Shown here: positions 41,409-53,616 of the stretch, in pieces | How positions within the stretch are numbered: the stretch's first letter is position 1 | Layout of the letters: every line of letters begins with the position of its first letter | NCBI RefSeq assembly: GCF_001641265.1 | Contig: NW_020167523.1 | Location: 1,302,001-1,366,000, forward strand | Length of the DNA stretch: 64,000 nt | Direction: 5' to 3' | DNA from: Pseudogymnoascus destructans | Lineage: Eukaryota > Ascomycota > Leotiomycetes > Thelebolales > Thelebolaceae | Notes under the pieces: generated by a model | The model's input: the letters and a program-made list of their open reading frames with translations, nothing else | The model's database searches: none | Told to the model about the DNA's origin: nothing | Translations under genes and position numbers: made by a program

Positions 41409-43097
41409 ATGCCGCCTCGATGTCCAACAGCCTCTGGGACTCTAACACCATTCCTATACCCCTTCCTCTGCACCACCACGACTCCTCGAACGCTCCCTCG
41501 CCTGGCTCAAAAATGCTTCTCTCGCCGACACCCCCCCCGACACCTCTCGACAACCCCCAGGGCCCTTTCAGCCGACCTTGATCCTCTCTCAAGCGTCCCA
41601 GTGCACCTCAATAACCAACCCGTCTCTCACCTCAACCCCCCTCCCTCCGACTACGGCCGCACAATCTTCTCCGACCGCGCCACCGTCCACCTCCACGCCG
41701 GCGACGGTGGCCACGGCTGCATCTCCTTTCTGAAAGAAAAATACATCGCCGCCGGCCCTGCCAACGGCGGCGACGGGGGCTACGGGGGTAGCATCTACAT
41801 CCAAGCCGTCCGCGGCGAGACCTCGCTACACAAGCTCGCGCGCCGTAACATCATCAAAGCCGGGCGCGGCAAGAACGGCCAGGGCAAGACCCGCGGCGGC
41901 GAACGCGGCGACGACGTCGTCATCCAGGTCCCCGTCGGCACCGTGATCCGCGAGATCGAGCGCGTGGACCCGGTCTCTAATGAGGAGCTGAAACTGCAGT
42001 TCCAGGGTGATGCACCGGAGGGCGATGTGCGCGAGCACGCTGGGCCGTATAAATGGGATCGTGATAAGTGGCTGCTCTACCCGGCCATCACACCGGAAGA
42101 CATTGCAACTGCTGACTTCCCGACTCTGCCCCGCGCACGCCGGTCTCACCTTGCTTCCGCGCAGGAGATGGCCCCGATCAACCTAGACCTCAGCCAGCCG
42201 ATGGAGAAGCCCATTCTCCTTGCTGCTGGTGCAGTCGGCGGTCTCGGAAACCCGCATTTCGTCTCCCAGGGTGCCTCGCGCCCAAAATACGCCACCAAGG
42301 GATCTGAGGGGTTACATATTACGCTTGAGCTTGAGCTGAAGCTCCTCGCGGACGTAGGCCTTGTGGGGCTACCAAACGCGGGTAAATCGACGCTTCTGCG
42401 CGCTGTCAGCAACTCGCGCGCCCGCGTGGGCAACTGGGCTTTCACGACGCTACAACCTAATATTGGCACCGTGGTGCTGGACAACCACAAGGGTCGCCCA
42501 TTGACGGTATCGAGCTACGAGACAGGCGAGCCACGCACGAATTACACCATTGCGGATATCCCTGGTCTAGTCAAGGATGCGCATCTCGATCGCGGCCTAG
42601 GCGTCTCCTTCCTTCGCCACGTAGAGCGTGCGCGCGTCCTAGCATTCGTGATTGACCTTGCCGCCGGCGACGCAGTGACAGCGCTAAAGTCCCTCTGGCG
42701 CGAAGTCGGCATGTACGAGCGGATGAAGATCGAAGAGGAAGTAGCGAAAGAGAAGAAAGAACAGATTGTGAAATGGAGCCCCATCCAACAAAACCAGGAC
42801 AAGGACGAACCCCGTGGCTCTAGTTACCACGATAAAGTCCCTCGTAGCGAGGATGCAGGGGGTATTGCGAGTAAACCTTGGTTTGTGGTGGCGAGTAAGG
42901 CGGATTTGGAGGGGTCGCAGGAGAATTATGCGGGGTTGAAGGCGTATTTGGGGAGGGTTACCAAGGGGGAGGAAGAGCATCCTAGTGGGCAGAAGGATGG
43001 GTATGTGAAGGACTTGGTGGCGCTGCCTATCTCCGCTATTAATGGGCATGGGGTTGATGGTATCACGAAGTTGGTTGTGGGTATGCTTAATGAGTAA
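41409..43097 (+). CDS. MTG2: Mitochondrial Obg-family GTPase, Mtg2
   Basis: Intronless, 562 residues. Residues 1-55 (ending RRHPPRHLSTTPRAL) resemble a mitochondrial presequence. An Obg fold occupies about 85-310: FSDRATVHLHAGDGGHGCIS, GPANGGDGGYGGSIYIQAVR and the Gly-rich loops, with a fungal insert at about 185-265. The G domain follows: G1 GLPNAGKST (320-328), switch I FTTLQP, G3 DIPG (383-386), then G4 as ASKADL instead of NKxD, and G5 LPISA. Mtg2 assists assembly of the large mitochondrial ribosomal subunit. The G4 change (Ser for Asn) is seen directly; in yeast-type Mtg2 some G4 variation is tolerated, so function is probably kept. It starts only 150 bp after the transposon-ridden pseudogene. 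Confidence 0.93.
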   Translation: MPPRCPTASGTLTPFLYPFLCTTTTPRTLPRLAQKCFSRRHPPRHLSTTPRALSADLDPLSSVPVHLNNQPVSHLNPPPSDYGRTIFSDRATVHLHAGDGGHGCISFLKEKYIAAGPANGGDGGYGGSIYIQAVRGETSLHKLARRNIIKAGRGKNGQGKTRGGERGDDVVIQVPVGTVIREIERVDPVSNEELKLQFQGDAPEGDVREHAGPYKWDRDKWLLYPAITPEDIATADFPTLPRARRSHLASAQEMAPINLDLSQPMEKPILLAAGAVGGLGNPHFVSQGASRPKYATKGSEGLHITLELELKLLADVGLVGLPNAGKSTLLRAVSNSRARVGNWAFTTLQPNIGTVVLDNHKGRPLTVSSYETGEPRTNYTIADIPGLVKDAHLDRGLGVSFLRHVERARVLAFVIDLAAGDAVTALKSLWREVGMYERMKIEEEVAKEKKEQIVKWSPIQQNQDKDEPRGSSYHDKVPRSEDAGGIASKPWFVVASKADLEGSQENYAGLKAYLGRVTKGEEEHPSGQKDGYVKDLVALPISAINGHGVDGITKLVVGMLNE

Positions 43098-43341
43098 ACC
43101 GCAGGGGGAAGGAGAGATAGGGGATAGATGTACGATATTGTACTGTATCATAGATTTGTATATAATGTATGATAGATGTCATTAATCAGGCGAACCACAT
43201 ACGGTTTAAATCAACGCAGTCACAATTGCATAGCCTCTAGGTTCCTATTATTGCAGTTGAATGTTATTTCCTTCCTTTATATTGCAGAAGCTATTGATGA
43301 AAACGCCTTTTTACTCTATGCGTACAATGCCCCTCAGACAT

Positions 43342-46149
43342 TTACAATTGATCAGAACCCGCCTCTATCTCGATAGGAGCCTCCGCAGCATCCATCTCAA
43401 CATCCTCACTCTTCTCCACCACCATCTCCCCATCCCCATTCGCCGTCTCCGCCTCCGCCACCTCCGCCTCCGCAACAGCCGCATCCACAACCGCCGCCGC
43501 CCTCTGCGCCGGATGGTGGTTATTAACAAGCGGCACATTCTCGTTGAATATCCTCAACAACATCGCCGTACGATCCTCCTTCGCCAGCATCAGATTCAGA
43601 CTATGCAAGCTGCGCCACAGCGGCAGCACAATGCGCTCCTTAAACCCATCCTCCTTATCACTAGGCTCAATACGGAGCACACAGCATCCCATCCCAATAT
43701 CCCTGACCCGCTCCCCGATCTCTCCAAGCTCCTTCCAACACCCATCCGTAACCTTGGGGAACATCTCCACCAGCAGCTTTCGCAGGGTTGCGCGCTTGTA
43801 CAAGCGCACTACGCGGCCCTCGCCAACGTAGCCTTCGAGAATAGGCATACCCTCCGACTGGATGCGCCAGCGGCACACGCCCTCGCCCTGCACATCCTGC
43901 TTCATGAACATGCGCACACCGCCGTGGATGAACTTGATGCCCTTCCCCTCGTTCTCGACAAGGATGTCACGGATTAGAGCGGAGGTGTAGTAGATCGTCT
44001 TAGCGGGCTCGCCGAGTGCGTTGCGCACCATGAAGCGGTCGCGCGGGAAGCGCTGGGAGAGCTTGTAGAACTCCTCGATGGATTGCACCTCAGGGTGGTC
44101 GCCGGAGATGTACTTGAATGGCTCCTCGAATTGTTGCTGGTTGCGGCCCTTGGCTTTGACAAGTGCGGGGAGGGAGGTGGTAGCGGCGGGAGTGGTGGTA
44201 TCGGGGCGTAGGTCGCCGGGGCGAGTGGTCGCGTCGAGCTCGGCGCCTGGGGGTGGCGGGAAGTGCACCTGGCGGTTGTCGAGGTTTAAAGCCTCAACTT
44301 CGGTGCCGTTGCTCTCAATCTTCGCCTTCTTCGGCGAGGATGGGGCCGCATCGTTGTCGTCGTACGAGCGCTTTGCTGGTAGCGTAGCATCCGGCTTGTC
44401 GCTGGCTTGGTTCTCGCGAGCAACAGCGGGAACGCTTTGATCCTCCAGGTCAGTTGATGTAGAACCCTCAAGAAGATCTGCGGCCTCAATCTTTGGAGCC
44501 ACGTTGGCGCCTGGAGCTGGTGTTGGCTGAGCCTCGATCTCCTCGACGATGCTGATAACAGCTGGCTTTGGCTCCGACTTCTTAGCCTCAGATTCGGGCT
44601 TTGCCTTGAATTCGGTCATCTTCTGAAGAACAGTGATGAAGAAACCGCCGGTGTCTTGTTGATGCGCGTAGACTCTCATACAGCGCTCAAGCGGAATCTT
44701 GGCCGCCTCGCCAGTTGGGGCGAACATGCCCTCAGCAAGGCGAGCCGTGGCATGGTTGGCGCCGCTCTTCTGGTTCTCAGCCTCAACAGATGGCCAGTCC
44801 TCCCAAACCTTACCGGACTTGTCCATGATCGTCCACTTCTTGAGACCTTCCTTGCGCTTCAGTCCAACCAGTTGGTCGCTGCAGTCAATCAACTGAACCT
44901 TCTCCAGCCCACCACAGCGCTCAATGGCTGAAGCGACAACTGCCTCGTTCTCAACGGGGTTCATGCTGCAGGTAGAGTAGACTACTCGTCCGCCGGCCTT
45001 GAGCATCTGGAGAGCACGAACAAGAATGCGGACTTGAGTGACGTAGAGACCAAGGGCATTGCTAGGACTCCAATCTTGCCACAGGTTGGGGTTCTTGCGG
45101 CACGTTCCATCTCCGGAGCAAGGAACATCAGCAAGAATGCGATCGAACTTAAGGTAGCGGTTTTGGGCCGGGTCCTCCTTGGTCGACGGTAGCTTGATCG
45201 AAGGGAATATCGTAGCGTCGTGGTTGGTAACAATCAGATTCGGGGATGAAAGGCGCTTAAGCTGATGAATCAACATGTGACTGCGCTTGTAGTCGGAATC
45301 GTTGGCAATGAGCAGGCCAGTAGCCCTGCCAAAGTCCTCGGAGTCGACATTCAAGTCCTCGTCACCAACAACGTCGAGCCCAGGGCTGATCTCTCTTCCG
45401 TCCTCCTTGGCATGTAGGCGCAGAGCATTGCGTATTCTGGCCTCCTCGCCCTTATGAACCATCTCCAAAAGCTGTGCCGCCTTGCTTCCAGGCGCCGCGC
45501 ACATATCCAAAACAGTCATACCCGGCTCAATACCCATGAGAAGCGGGGGAATCATGCTGACGACTTCCTGTCTGCTGATGTTTCCAACGCTGGTCTCGGA
45601 GACGAGGTACTTCTGGAAAGCCGCGAAGGGCGGAAAGCGTCGCACAACGTTCTTCGGCGTCGTCATCCACCAGGCGAGCTCATCGGGGTACCAGGGGACT
45701 GGCTGCGGGGCCTCGACCGCCGTTCCATCGTAATGCTCGATCTTGGTGATCTCCGGGATGTAGCGCTCACGGAGCTGCTTCTGCACAGCCAAGGCATGTC
45801 TTTACCCAATATTAGCATATATATCCAAACTTTAAGAAGAGTAAAACCACATACCCTTTGGACCCCGCGAAGCGGAAGCTGTTAGGCAAATCCCTCCTCA
45901 GCGCCGCCCAGAACTCCACGCGCTCCTCCTCCGGCAGCTCAATGATGCTATCATAGTACCGCTCGAACTTCTCGTTGGTCTTGTCGATTTTATCGTAGCT
46001 CACCCGGTTATCGCGACTATCGCGACCACCAGCCCCACCTCCACGGCCTTTGCCTCTGCCACCGCCACGTCCGCCCTGAACAGGGTCAATTAGTTTCCTA
46101 GGTTCGCCAATTGCATACTTAGACTTACTCTTTTGCCTCCGCGACCCAT
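43342..46149 (-). CDS. NCL1: tRNA (cytosine-5)-methyltransferase Ncl1/Trm4 (NSUN2 type)
   Basis: Exons 46149-46129 (7 codons), 46075-45855 and 45799-43342 on the minus strand, introns 53 and 55 bp, give 899 residues. The enzyme makes m5C in tRNAs from S-adenosylmethionine. The RGG-rich start (MGRGGKRGGRGGGRGKGRGG) precedes YDSIIELPEEERVEFWAALR. The SAM motif is VLDMCAAPGSKAAQLLE (about 177-193). Motif IV VPCSGDGTCRKNP holds one Cys (about 308) and motif VI YSTCSMNPVENEA the catalytic Cys (about 358). Long Ala/Glu/Pro-rich linkers (about 470-610) and a C-terminal PUA-like domain (RFMVRNALGEPAKTIYYTSA) follow. The tiny first exon is chosen because it splices in frame and supplies the usual N-terminus. 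Confidence 0.93.
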
Positions 46150-46746
46150 TGTAAAATCACTGAGGGACGTTTGAAAGAGACTATAGTATTAGCGTCTCGA
46201 GGGAGACCGAGCCTTTTAACTTCAGGCTTTTACGACGGCGGCGTATAAAAGTTCATCGGAAGCCTTGCACTACCCACCCGCGCTACCCCAGACCGGAAAA
46301 TAGTCTCGCCGCTTACCGCAAAACAGGTCCAGAATCAGGTGCCGTGACCTAGATGGAACAAAATGATATTACGAAGTGACTAGAAATCCCTTGATAAATT
46401 CTTCTACCTTGGTCAAAAACCTAGTATGTAATGCCCAGTCCCCAATCCCCTTAAGAAAAAGCAATCCAGTCCATGCTCTCGCGCCAATTTGCTTGCCATT
46501 CGCCCAAAAGAAGGATACGTCAGCCTGGGTATGTGTGCTCTTATGTCCCAATAATAATCATCCTTGCTATTTTGCTCCGTCGTAGAAAATAAAACATCTA
46601 ATACTCGCGCCAAATTGTGTCCGTATTTCCTTTGCCTGTCTGAGTTGGGGAATCATGGTAGTTCAGTCATCTCACGACTCCCCATGTCTCACATCTTACC
46701 AGCCAGGCGGTGGCGGCGGCGGACTATGACCACCAAACTGTCGTTG
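46150..46746. other. intergenic between NCL1 promoter and F-box gene 3' end
   Basis: Short frames on both strands (60-69 codons) have no support. The left part is the NCL1 promoter. Confidence 0.5.
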
Positions 46747-49700
46747 TCACAAACGGCCCAGTAGTACCTCTTTTTTCCACATACGCACGCCCAGAACGTC
46801 ATAAAACCGGCCGTAGTCAACGGTCTCGAGCTTCAGGCCCGGTGCAGTGTCATCCTCCTCATCACTATCGTCAGTGTTGCTTTCGTCCTGCTTCCCCTCA
46901 GAGATTATGCTTGTGTTACCTGTATACATGGTGGCTTTACCCTTCCCCTTATCCTTGGGTTTCGGCACAGCTTTGACATTCCATGCCAGTCGCCCCACGG
47001 TGTTACCTAGAGCCAAGTATTCCAATTTCATGCCGGGATGGCTTGACAAGGCATCGGCAATAAACCTAGGAACCTCACGCATAACCCAGTGGCAAGTGTC
47101 ATCGTTACGGAAGTTTATTATGTGGAGTGCTCTCAGAGAAACCAAGCCTGGAAGATATTGGTTGAAAGTATGCTGTATAATATGTCAGAATTGATCGGTC
47201 TATGTTCGTGGAGATTTGACAGATGCACAATTGAGAAGAAGCATGATAAAGGAAATGTCACGTACCAGAGCAGGAGATGCAAAGCTAATACCAAGCTCTT
47301 CCAGATTCTTTCCCTTCCGGCAAAGCAGCTCCAAAAACTTCACATTCGCATCCCACGTATAGTCATTTTCATTCTTGATGGCCAGTCTCTTCAGCGTAGA
47401 AGCGTGCTTCTTAATGACGTAACGGTGAATATTGTCACTCGTAACCATAGTCTTGAGCGCAAAGCTATACTCCGAACTTTTCGTGGAGCGCTCCAGGATG
47501 AATAGCTCCACCAGATTCTCCAACTGATTCACAAACTTGAGGAAATGAAGAGTGACATTGTCCGTGTGGATCTTGCACAGAGGCAACGGAGAAACTTTGT
47601 TCTCTTTCGTCAGGTAGTTCCAGAAGGGTGCTTGAGATCCGACGTTTAGCAGTGAGATATGCTTCAGAACATGGAGATCGACAGCCCTTGATAGCACAGA
47701 CGTCTTGATCGGGATGAGATATATCGATAATGACTTCAGAGTCAATCCACGGGTTTTACGCACATAGTCGCTCATGGTATTATCCTTCTGTTCCAGTGAT
47801 CGGTTATGTGTTTCGGCAGCCTCTTTTATCACCTTGTAGTGGAGCGAGTCGGTTGCAAGATGGTTAAACCGGAATCCTTCAAGCGCTCGCTTTGCGAGTG
47901 CTAGTTCAAGGATTTCTCGATGGACGTTCTCGCCAAGTTCAAGTGTAGCCGGTGTTGACGACTCTTTAGACTCCTTAGTTTCAGCATCTGTAGTCAGAAT
48001 CTCCCCAGCGGTCTCCTCTGCCATAGGTTCTGAAGTAGACTCGTCTGCATCGTGGGAATCAGGTTCTGGCTCGCAAACATCAATATCCTCCGGCTGAGGG
48101 CTGTCGCTGGTGGATTGGTGCGCTTTGGGATCCTTTTTGCCCTCATTGTCAAACAAACCGACATATTTCTCTTCGGGTTCCGCGCTTTTGGGTTTATCTT
48201 CCTCATCTGATTTGCCAGCATCACTAGTATCGGAAGAAGATGCCGGTGTAGCCTTCCCGGTTGCGCTTCCGGCGGTCGACTCCACGTCCGACCCAACTTT
48301 GCCCGACTTCCCACCAAGAGTCCCCTTTTTGCCCTTCAAGTATTTCGTAGCCCCCTTCTCAACGGCTTTCATAAATTCTTTCTGTTCCGCAGTGAGATCA
48401 GACATGCCTGGTGCAGCCATCAACTTCTTTGACAGTACCGCAAATTCATTGATAAATGAGTTCACAGTATCGTCCATGCCAGCACCAGATTTCTTTTCTT
48501 CATCGCTCATATTCGAGCCCAACACCCCCTTCGGCTTTGATTCTAGACCAAAAATTTGAGCCAATACAGCTTCCTGTGCCTGCTTAGCTTCAACCGCCCG
48601 GAATGCTTTGGCTGGACCAGAAGCGTCATCTGTAGAAGGAGACGCCACAACAGCTGGAGGCGGGATCATATTGCCAAACTCATCGATTTCCTGGTCCGAT
48701 TCGTCGCCCGTGTCGTCAGCAGGAGGTGGTTTCCGCGCTTTCCTTGCCAGGGCCTCTGAAAACGACAGCTGCAGCTTGTTTAATGTTGAAGATGAGTTAT
48801 GGATGCAAGCCTTGATCTCTTTGACATACTCCAGACTATCCATGTCGAGGACAGACAGAGTCTTCAGGTTCTTAAATCCCGATATTGTAGGCGGACCGTG
48901 ATCTGTTTTCAGTTCAGTCACCAGCGATGCAAGAATCGCCTTTGCCTCTGCGTTTGTCATCTTCGTAGGTTGAGCTTCCGAATTGTCCCCGATGGCTTTC
49001 GCAAACTGTTTCGCGACTTCAATAGTACCACCGACTGTATCATCGGGGACGTATTTTAGTGACTGTAATGGTGGTGGCTGTTGGTACAGTGACTGTCCCG
49101 AATGCATACGAAGATATAGGTGCTGCAATGCTGGGATACTATGTAAGGATTTGTAGACCGGCCGACTCAATTCAACGCGTACATCCCACCTATACAGCAT
49201 GTTAGTCACTGGCGAACCCTGGGCGGTATATGAGATCTTCCTTACTTAAAAGTCTCCAACGCCTTCGCTTTCCGCAGCGTCAACAAAAACAGCGTATTCA
49301 TAAACTTCCCGCAGCTCACATCATTTGTATAGTGTTTATAGGCCTTTTCCCCCTTCGCACCTCCACTCAGGCTCTCGAGGGCAATCTCCTTCAGGTATCT
49401 CGCATAGTCGTACTCGCTCGTAACAAGCGTGTCCAGCCCAGCCGCCAGCCCATCCATATCGGACTCGTAAGTCCCATCGTCCTCATCTGGGAATATGATA
49501 TGGAAATTTCGATAGATCTGCGCCGCCGCCAGATCGCGGAAGTGCTTCGAGACGAGGGACAGCGATATCAGGTCGGGCGCGGTACACTACGCTGTCAGCT
49601 AGCCATCCCTTCTGCCTCACGATCCCCAGACGGACGTGGACCCCGACCCACAGCGGGGCGCCCAAGCCGTGAAATTAATCGGCGGGGAAACTCACTTGCT

Positions 49701-49944
49701 GGATTATCCCATTCTGTGTTTCCGAGGGGAGATCGAAAAAGGACAGCGATCCGGGCGCTTGCTCGGCCTTGCCCGAGTCGGGCGTAGCTATGGGGTCGGC
49801 GAAGCTCATGGCGCCAGAGGCTGTTGGAGGAGGAGAGTTGGTTTCAATATTGTTGAGATCGTGCCATTGCGACCAGGGCCCTTTGTTGGAGACGATGGCT
49901 ATGGGGGTTGCTCTCTTGCTCCGTGCTTGTTTCAACGATGGCAT
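46747..49944 (-). CDS. Large F-box protein of filamentous ascomycetes
   Basis: Exons 49944-49696, 49586-49246, 49189-47266 and 47172-46747 (introns 109, 56 and 93 bp, minus strand) give 979 residues. An F-box is read across the first splice at about residues 68-110: LSFFDLPSETQNGIIQQ then CTAPDLISLSLVSKHFRDLA. LRR-like segments follow (SIPALQHLYLRMHSGQ; FKNLKTLSVLDMDSLEYVKE; LTLKSLSIYLIPIK; STLKRLAIKNENDYTWDANV; GLVSLRALHIINFRND), broken by a long low-complexity acidic, Ser-rich region (about 330-560). F-box proteins recruit substrates to SCF ubiquitin ligases; no specific substrate is inferable. The start at 49944 is preferred to an in-frame one at 50058 because it lies closer to the conserved part. 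Confidence 0.82.
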
Positions 49945-50333
49945 CGTGGGGATGTTTGAGGTTGAGGTGCGCGCTTGGTAGGAGATTCGGCAGGCAGATC
50001 GGGAAGCTATGATCCACCAGTAACCACAACCGACCTTGGAAGGCGGTCGAGCTACCAAGAGGACTTCAGAAACTGTGCAAAAGATGAAAGATGGAAAAGG
50101 AATATGGCCAGTCTAGCCAGTAAAGTTGATGGTGGTTGACTGGAAGTCAATATGGCTGCCTTTATTTCAAGCAGCCGACAAGGCTGAGCTTGGAACGAAG
50201 TAGGTGTCCAGCATGGTTGGAGACAAAGACGAATCCCAACAGGTGCCAAGGATGCTGCTATACGGGCCAACGCACACCTCCATTACTCATCATGAAACAC
50301 ATTGAACTTGCACGACAATGGCTATTACTACGA
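49945..50333. other. F-box gene promoter region
   Basis: This contains the upstream region of the F-box gene and grades into the second transposon cluster. Small frames are unsupported. Confidence 0.45.
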
Positions 50334-51060
50334 TACGGAGGTGTTGTTCAAAAGTTTCGTCGGTGCATCCGGAGATGGCAGGGGGTAAGGCAGGGGTTGG
50401 GACATGGGTACGCGTAGGCTTGTTTGTATCTTTTGAACGCGTTGAAATTCTTCCTATAGCATTTTGTATGTGGGAAATTCATCTTTCTATAACTACAATG
50501 CATCACCTTGCTCGCGATGAGCAGGGATTGCTATGCGAAAGCCAATTATTTTAGAGACAAATCGACGAAAGCGACTTGAGTGGGCCATTACCCATAGAAG
50601 CTGGACGGAATGACTAGGACAGAATCCTTTGGACTGACGAGACGTAGGTGACTCGTACGTGGGTAACCCGGAAAGCAGGGGAAACGTGGGATGATACGTG
50701 TGTTGTAGACAGAGTACAACAGAAGAAGTGAGAAAACCCCCTATTTACTATGGTATTTACTTATATATATCTCTAGAGGTTGGATGTTCTAGGGCTGTTT
50801 CTAAGGTGCTCTCGAAAGGGTCCTATGCTCTTCTAGGAGAATGCCTACCTATATAGCAGTAGTAATTGCTGTAAATGGATGGTTTAAAACCTTAGTTGTG
50901 GTGAAGTATATGAGATTCTTATAATCCGTCCATACCTATATAGGGTAGGTCAATCCCTTAAGATATACTTGCCATTGCTCAAAAGCAACAACAATAGCTA
51001 TTACAGTTCTCACACAATAAGTCAATATAATAATTCCTTTACATAATATCAAGATATACT
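50334..51060 (+). pseudogene. RIP-decayed Tc1-like element with transposase remnant
   Basis: It starts TACGGAGGTGTTGTTCAAAA, which recurs at 63019. Inside, translated pieces read RILWTDET, RTWVTRKAGETWDDTCVVDR and RGWMF-stop-GCF-stop-GALERV, a Tc1-type DDE transposase. The stops replace expected Trp codons. The C-terminal half is missing or unreadable. The same block RGWMF occurs on the minus strand at 63601-63657. Confidence 0.8.
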
Positions 51061-51081
51061 GAATATCAAGTAATCAAACCA

Positions 51082-51831
51082 TTACATAAGCCAAACGTCC
51101 AATGTGCCCTGAATGCCCTCATTTGCCTTTTTGACCACTAATTCCCTTTCTATATGCTCTAAAGAACGGAGCGTAACTGCCGGCTCCCTTATGCCACTAT
51201 TCCCAGTTTCCATAAAGTCAATCAGAACTTGGAGGGCTTGTAGAACTGCCTGCGTAGAATGAACCACCGGCAGTCTGAGCTCCTCCCCATCATCATCATC
51301 TTGACCTTCATTAGGAGAATGGATATATTGCTCAATGACCTCTTGTAGTACTATATCCCCCTCGCTATCTTGTATACCCTCTTGTATTGTCTCCTCCGCT
51401 GGGTTTAGAAAGTTTGAAAGGTCCATCGCATCATGAATTCAGCCGTGCTGTTGTACTTGGTTGTAAAGGTCAGGAAGAGGCAGAATGTGCTCAAGAGGAA
51501 GTTGGATCGGGTTTTTGATGATTGTGTTTTTGTGGAAGCAGTTGTAGATAGTCGTATTTGAGACATTGTGATACCACGATAGGATGATCCAGCGAAGGGC
51601 AAGGTGTAAGTTCATAGTTTTAAGAGGATCTTCATTGTTGTCGAAGGCGTTTAGCATGAACACAAGTCATTGTCGACGATAATGAGCTTTAAGGGAGGCA
51701 GTAATGCCTTGATCAAGGGCCTGGAATCGACTTGTTGCATTTGCTGGTAGTCAGATAATTCATATATTTGAGGGCGGACCCTTCCTTGGGTGGCTAGATT
51801 CTCACATCTGGTGCACCCACCATTACACCAA
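51082..51831 (-). pseudogene. pogo/Fot-like transposase C-terminal remnant and inverted end
   Basis: On the minus strand: LPANATSRFQALDQGITASL, then a TGA where Trp is expected, then LVFMLNAF, MNLHLALRWIILSWYHNVSN, YNCF, and after another stop DAMDLSNFLNPAEE with an acidic tail ending at 51082. It is homologous to the relic at 33342-34430 but in the opposite direction. The block at 51787-51831 is the inverted form of 34386-34430 and is probably the element's terminal repeat. Everything upstream of LPAN is deleted from this piece. Confidence 0.8.
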
Positions 51832-52560
51832 GGAAAGGGATGATTTTACTAAGACAACACACTGTCTTAGGAAACAGAGCCAAAGGGTTGTAGCTTAGAC
51901 TATTCCACAACGCAGCAATCAGGTGTGCGATGTAGTGAAGTGGTTCAGACAAGTTGCAACAAATGTTGAGTCTGGGAACTCAGGGGTAAGTCAGAGGTTA
52001 ACACCTCACTGACTTTTCAGAAACAAGGAGTAACAAGATGAATGCTTGGAAGCTTGGAAAAGACGTGGAAGTAGGTGATAGTCGATTTACTGTATTGTCT
52101 GCTTGCCCTTTCTTAAGGAAAGGGCAATCCTATTTATGCTAAAGGAATGTAGTTCTCTCATTTTCCAAGACTTTCCATGACTAACCAGGCTTGGTAACTG
52201 TAGTCGACGTAAGAGAATCCCGTAGAACAATCTCCTAGGTTCCTAGCCTATAGGAAGTGAAAGGAGGTCCAAGGTCAGAGTACCCCTATAGACAAATTAT
52301 GTCATAACTTAACCAATCTTGTGGGTAACTAAGGAGCGATGACGTGTAATGAATCATAGAGGGTTGTAGAAGCTTTTGGAGCTATCATTCATGTTCCTAG
52401 GCCTCTAGTTGATAGAGATATGTCATGTGGTAGTATTAGCCCAGTAACTAAGGAGTGATGTCATGTAATGAATCATAGAGGGTTGTAGAGATATGCTATG
52501 TGGTAATATCGGCCCAGTAACTAAGGAGCAATGACGTGTAATGAATCATAGAGGGTTGTA
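51832..52560 (+). repeat. dispersed repeat R1, uninterrupted copy with extra tandem blocks
   Basis: Near-identical to 34431-34607 plus 35088-35560 without the LTR. At its right end the block AACTAAGGAGCGATGACGTG TAATGAATCATAGAGGG (split here) occurs three times (about 52328, 52446 and 52510), a local triplication not present in the first copy. Confidence 0.85.
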
Positions 52561-52700
52561 GCAATTGTTGAGTAGTATTGCTCTTGTTGTTGGTGTGATA
52601 AGCCAAAATATATATAGTGACTTGTAGGTTTGAGGAGGAAATTTCTAAGTTTGCTCTTGAGTTTGATAGTAAACTGAGTGCAACGAATGTCAGTATGACA
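52561..52700 (-). mobile_element. hAT transposase fragment, second copy
   Basis: The minus strand repeats the segment ILTFVALSLLSNSRANLEIS seen at about 35700-35790, directly followed on its 5' side by pogo sequence, so the copy is truncated at about 52700. Confidence 0.8.
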
Positions 52701-53052
52701 GTTGCTCCCAAATCGTTTTAGTGTGTAGTTGTAGTATATTGGTGCTTGTAACTCCTCCCTTGCTTTCAATAAGCTGCTGCCATTCAAAGAGGACTGCTTC
52801 AAGGTCAGGCCGGCAACAGCTGCGACGGTGAGTTGATTGCTGAATTGTGTTAAGAGGTATTGTATCGAGGTTGGCGTATCGAGAGCTCAAAGATTCGGAG
52901 ACTGTTGACTGTCGAATACGATGACCGAAGGTTCTAAAGAACCAGTCGATAGAGGCTTTTTGCGAAGGCTTTGGTGACTGGTGAGCATACCAGTTTCAGA
53001 GTGCTTGACGCTGCTCAATCATCATTGTAAACAGCTGATTTTGAGGCATCTT
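52701..53052 (-). pseudogene. pogo/Fot-like transposase N-terminal remnant
   Basis: On the minus strand from about 53052: MPQNQLFTMMIEQRQAL, stop, NWYAHQSPKPSQKASIDWFF, IRQSTVSESLSSRYANLDTI, then PDLEAVLFEWQQLIESKGGV and LQLHTKTIWEQL. This is the psq and CENP-B-like DNA-binding region of pogo transposases. It joins abruptly to hAT sequence at about 52700. Confidence 0.82.
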
Positions 53053-53220
53053 GGCCTATGTAATGTCAGTATCAGACTGTATCTGGTCAAATCAGTTCGA
53101 TATCGAGTGTATCGTAGTTTTGGTGGGAAAATAAAGAATCCTACAAAAAATATCGAGTTAGCATGAATATCGCCTAATCAAGTATCGACTTATCGCGTGA
53201 GAACTGTAGCTTCTTGTTGT

Positions 53221-53453
53221 AGATGTCATATTAAGCTCTATAGGTAACAGTTACAGTATTGTAAAGAATACTATATTGAGTTGAGCACGAAGCTCCTATC
53301 TAAGGAAATACTATCTCCTTATATAGTGGCATCATGCCAAAGGGATATCCGTGGATAACATGGATAACATAATATCCATGATATCCAATGTTATCCATCA
53401 CGTGAGGTTGCAGCCATAAGCGCTAGCCATAGCACTAGCACTTAACCGTAACA
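53221..53453 (-). mobile_element. truncated, diverged gypsy-type LTR
   Basis: On the minus strand it begins TGTTACGGTTAAGTG. About 60 bp (53275-53338, GAGTTGAGCACGAAGCTCCT ... TATATAGTGGC) match the solo LTR at 34737-34800. The middle differs, with repeated GGATAAC/ATATCC motifs in place of the 86-bp tandem repeat. The other end is not defined. Confidence 0.7.
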
Positions 53454-53616
53454 GCTGGGATTTAGCAGTCCTTCCTAACCACACTCCTACGTAAGTCGAT
53501 TTCTAGTTTTAGAATCCTTGTTGCTAACAAGTCTTTAGACAGCGCTACACTGCCTGTTAGGGCACTGTTAATTCATGCCCTCCCTAGAACACAAACTGCT
53601 TAGAGGAGCAGTTATG

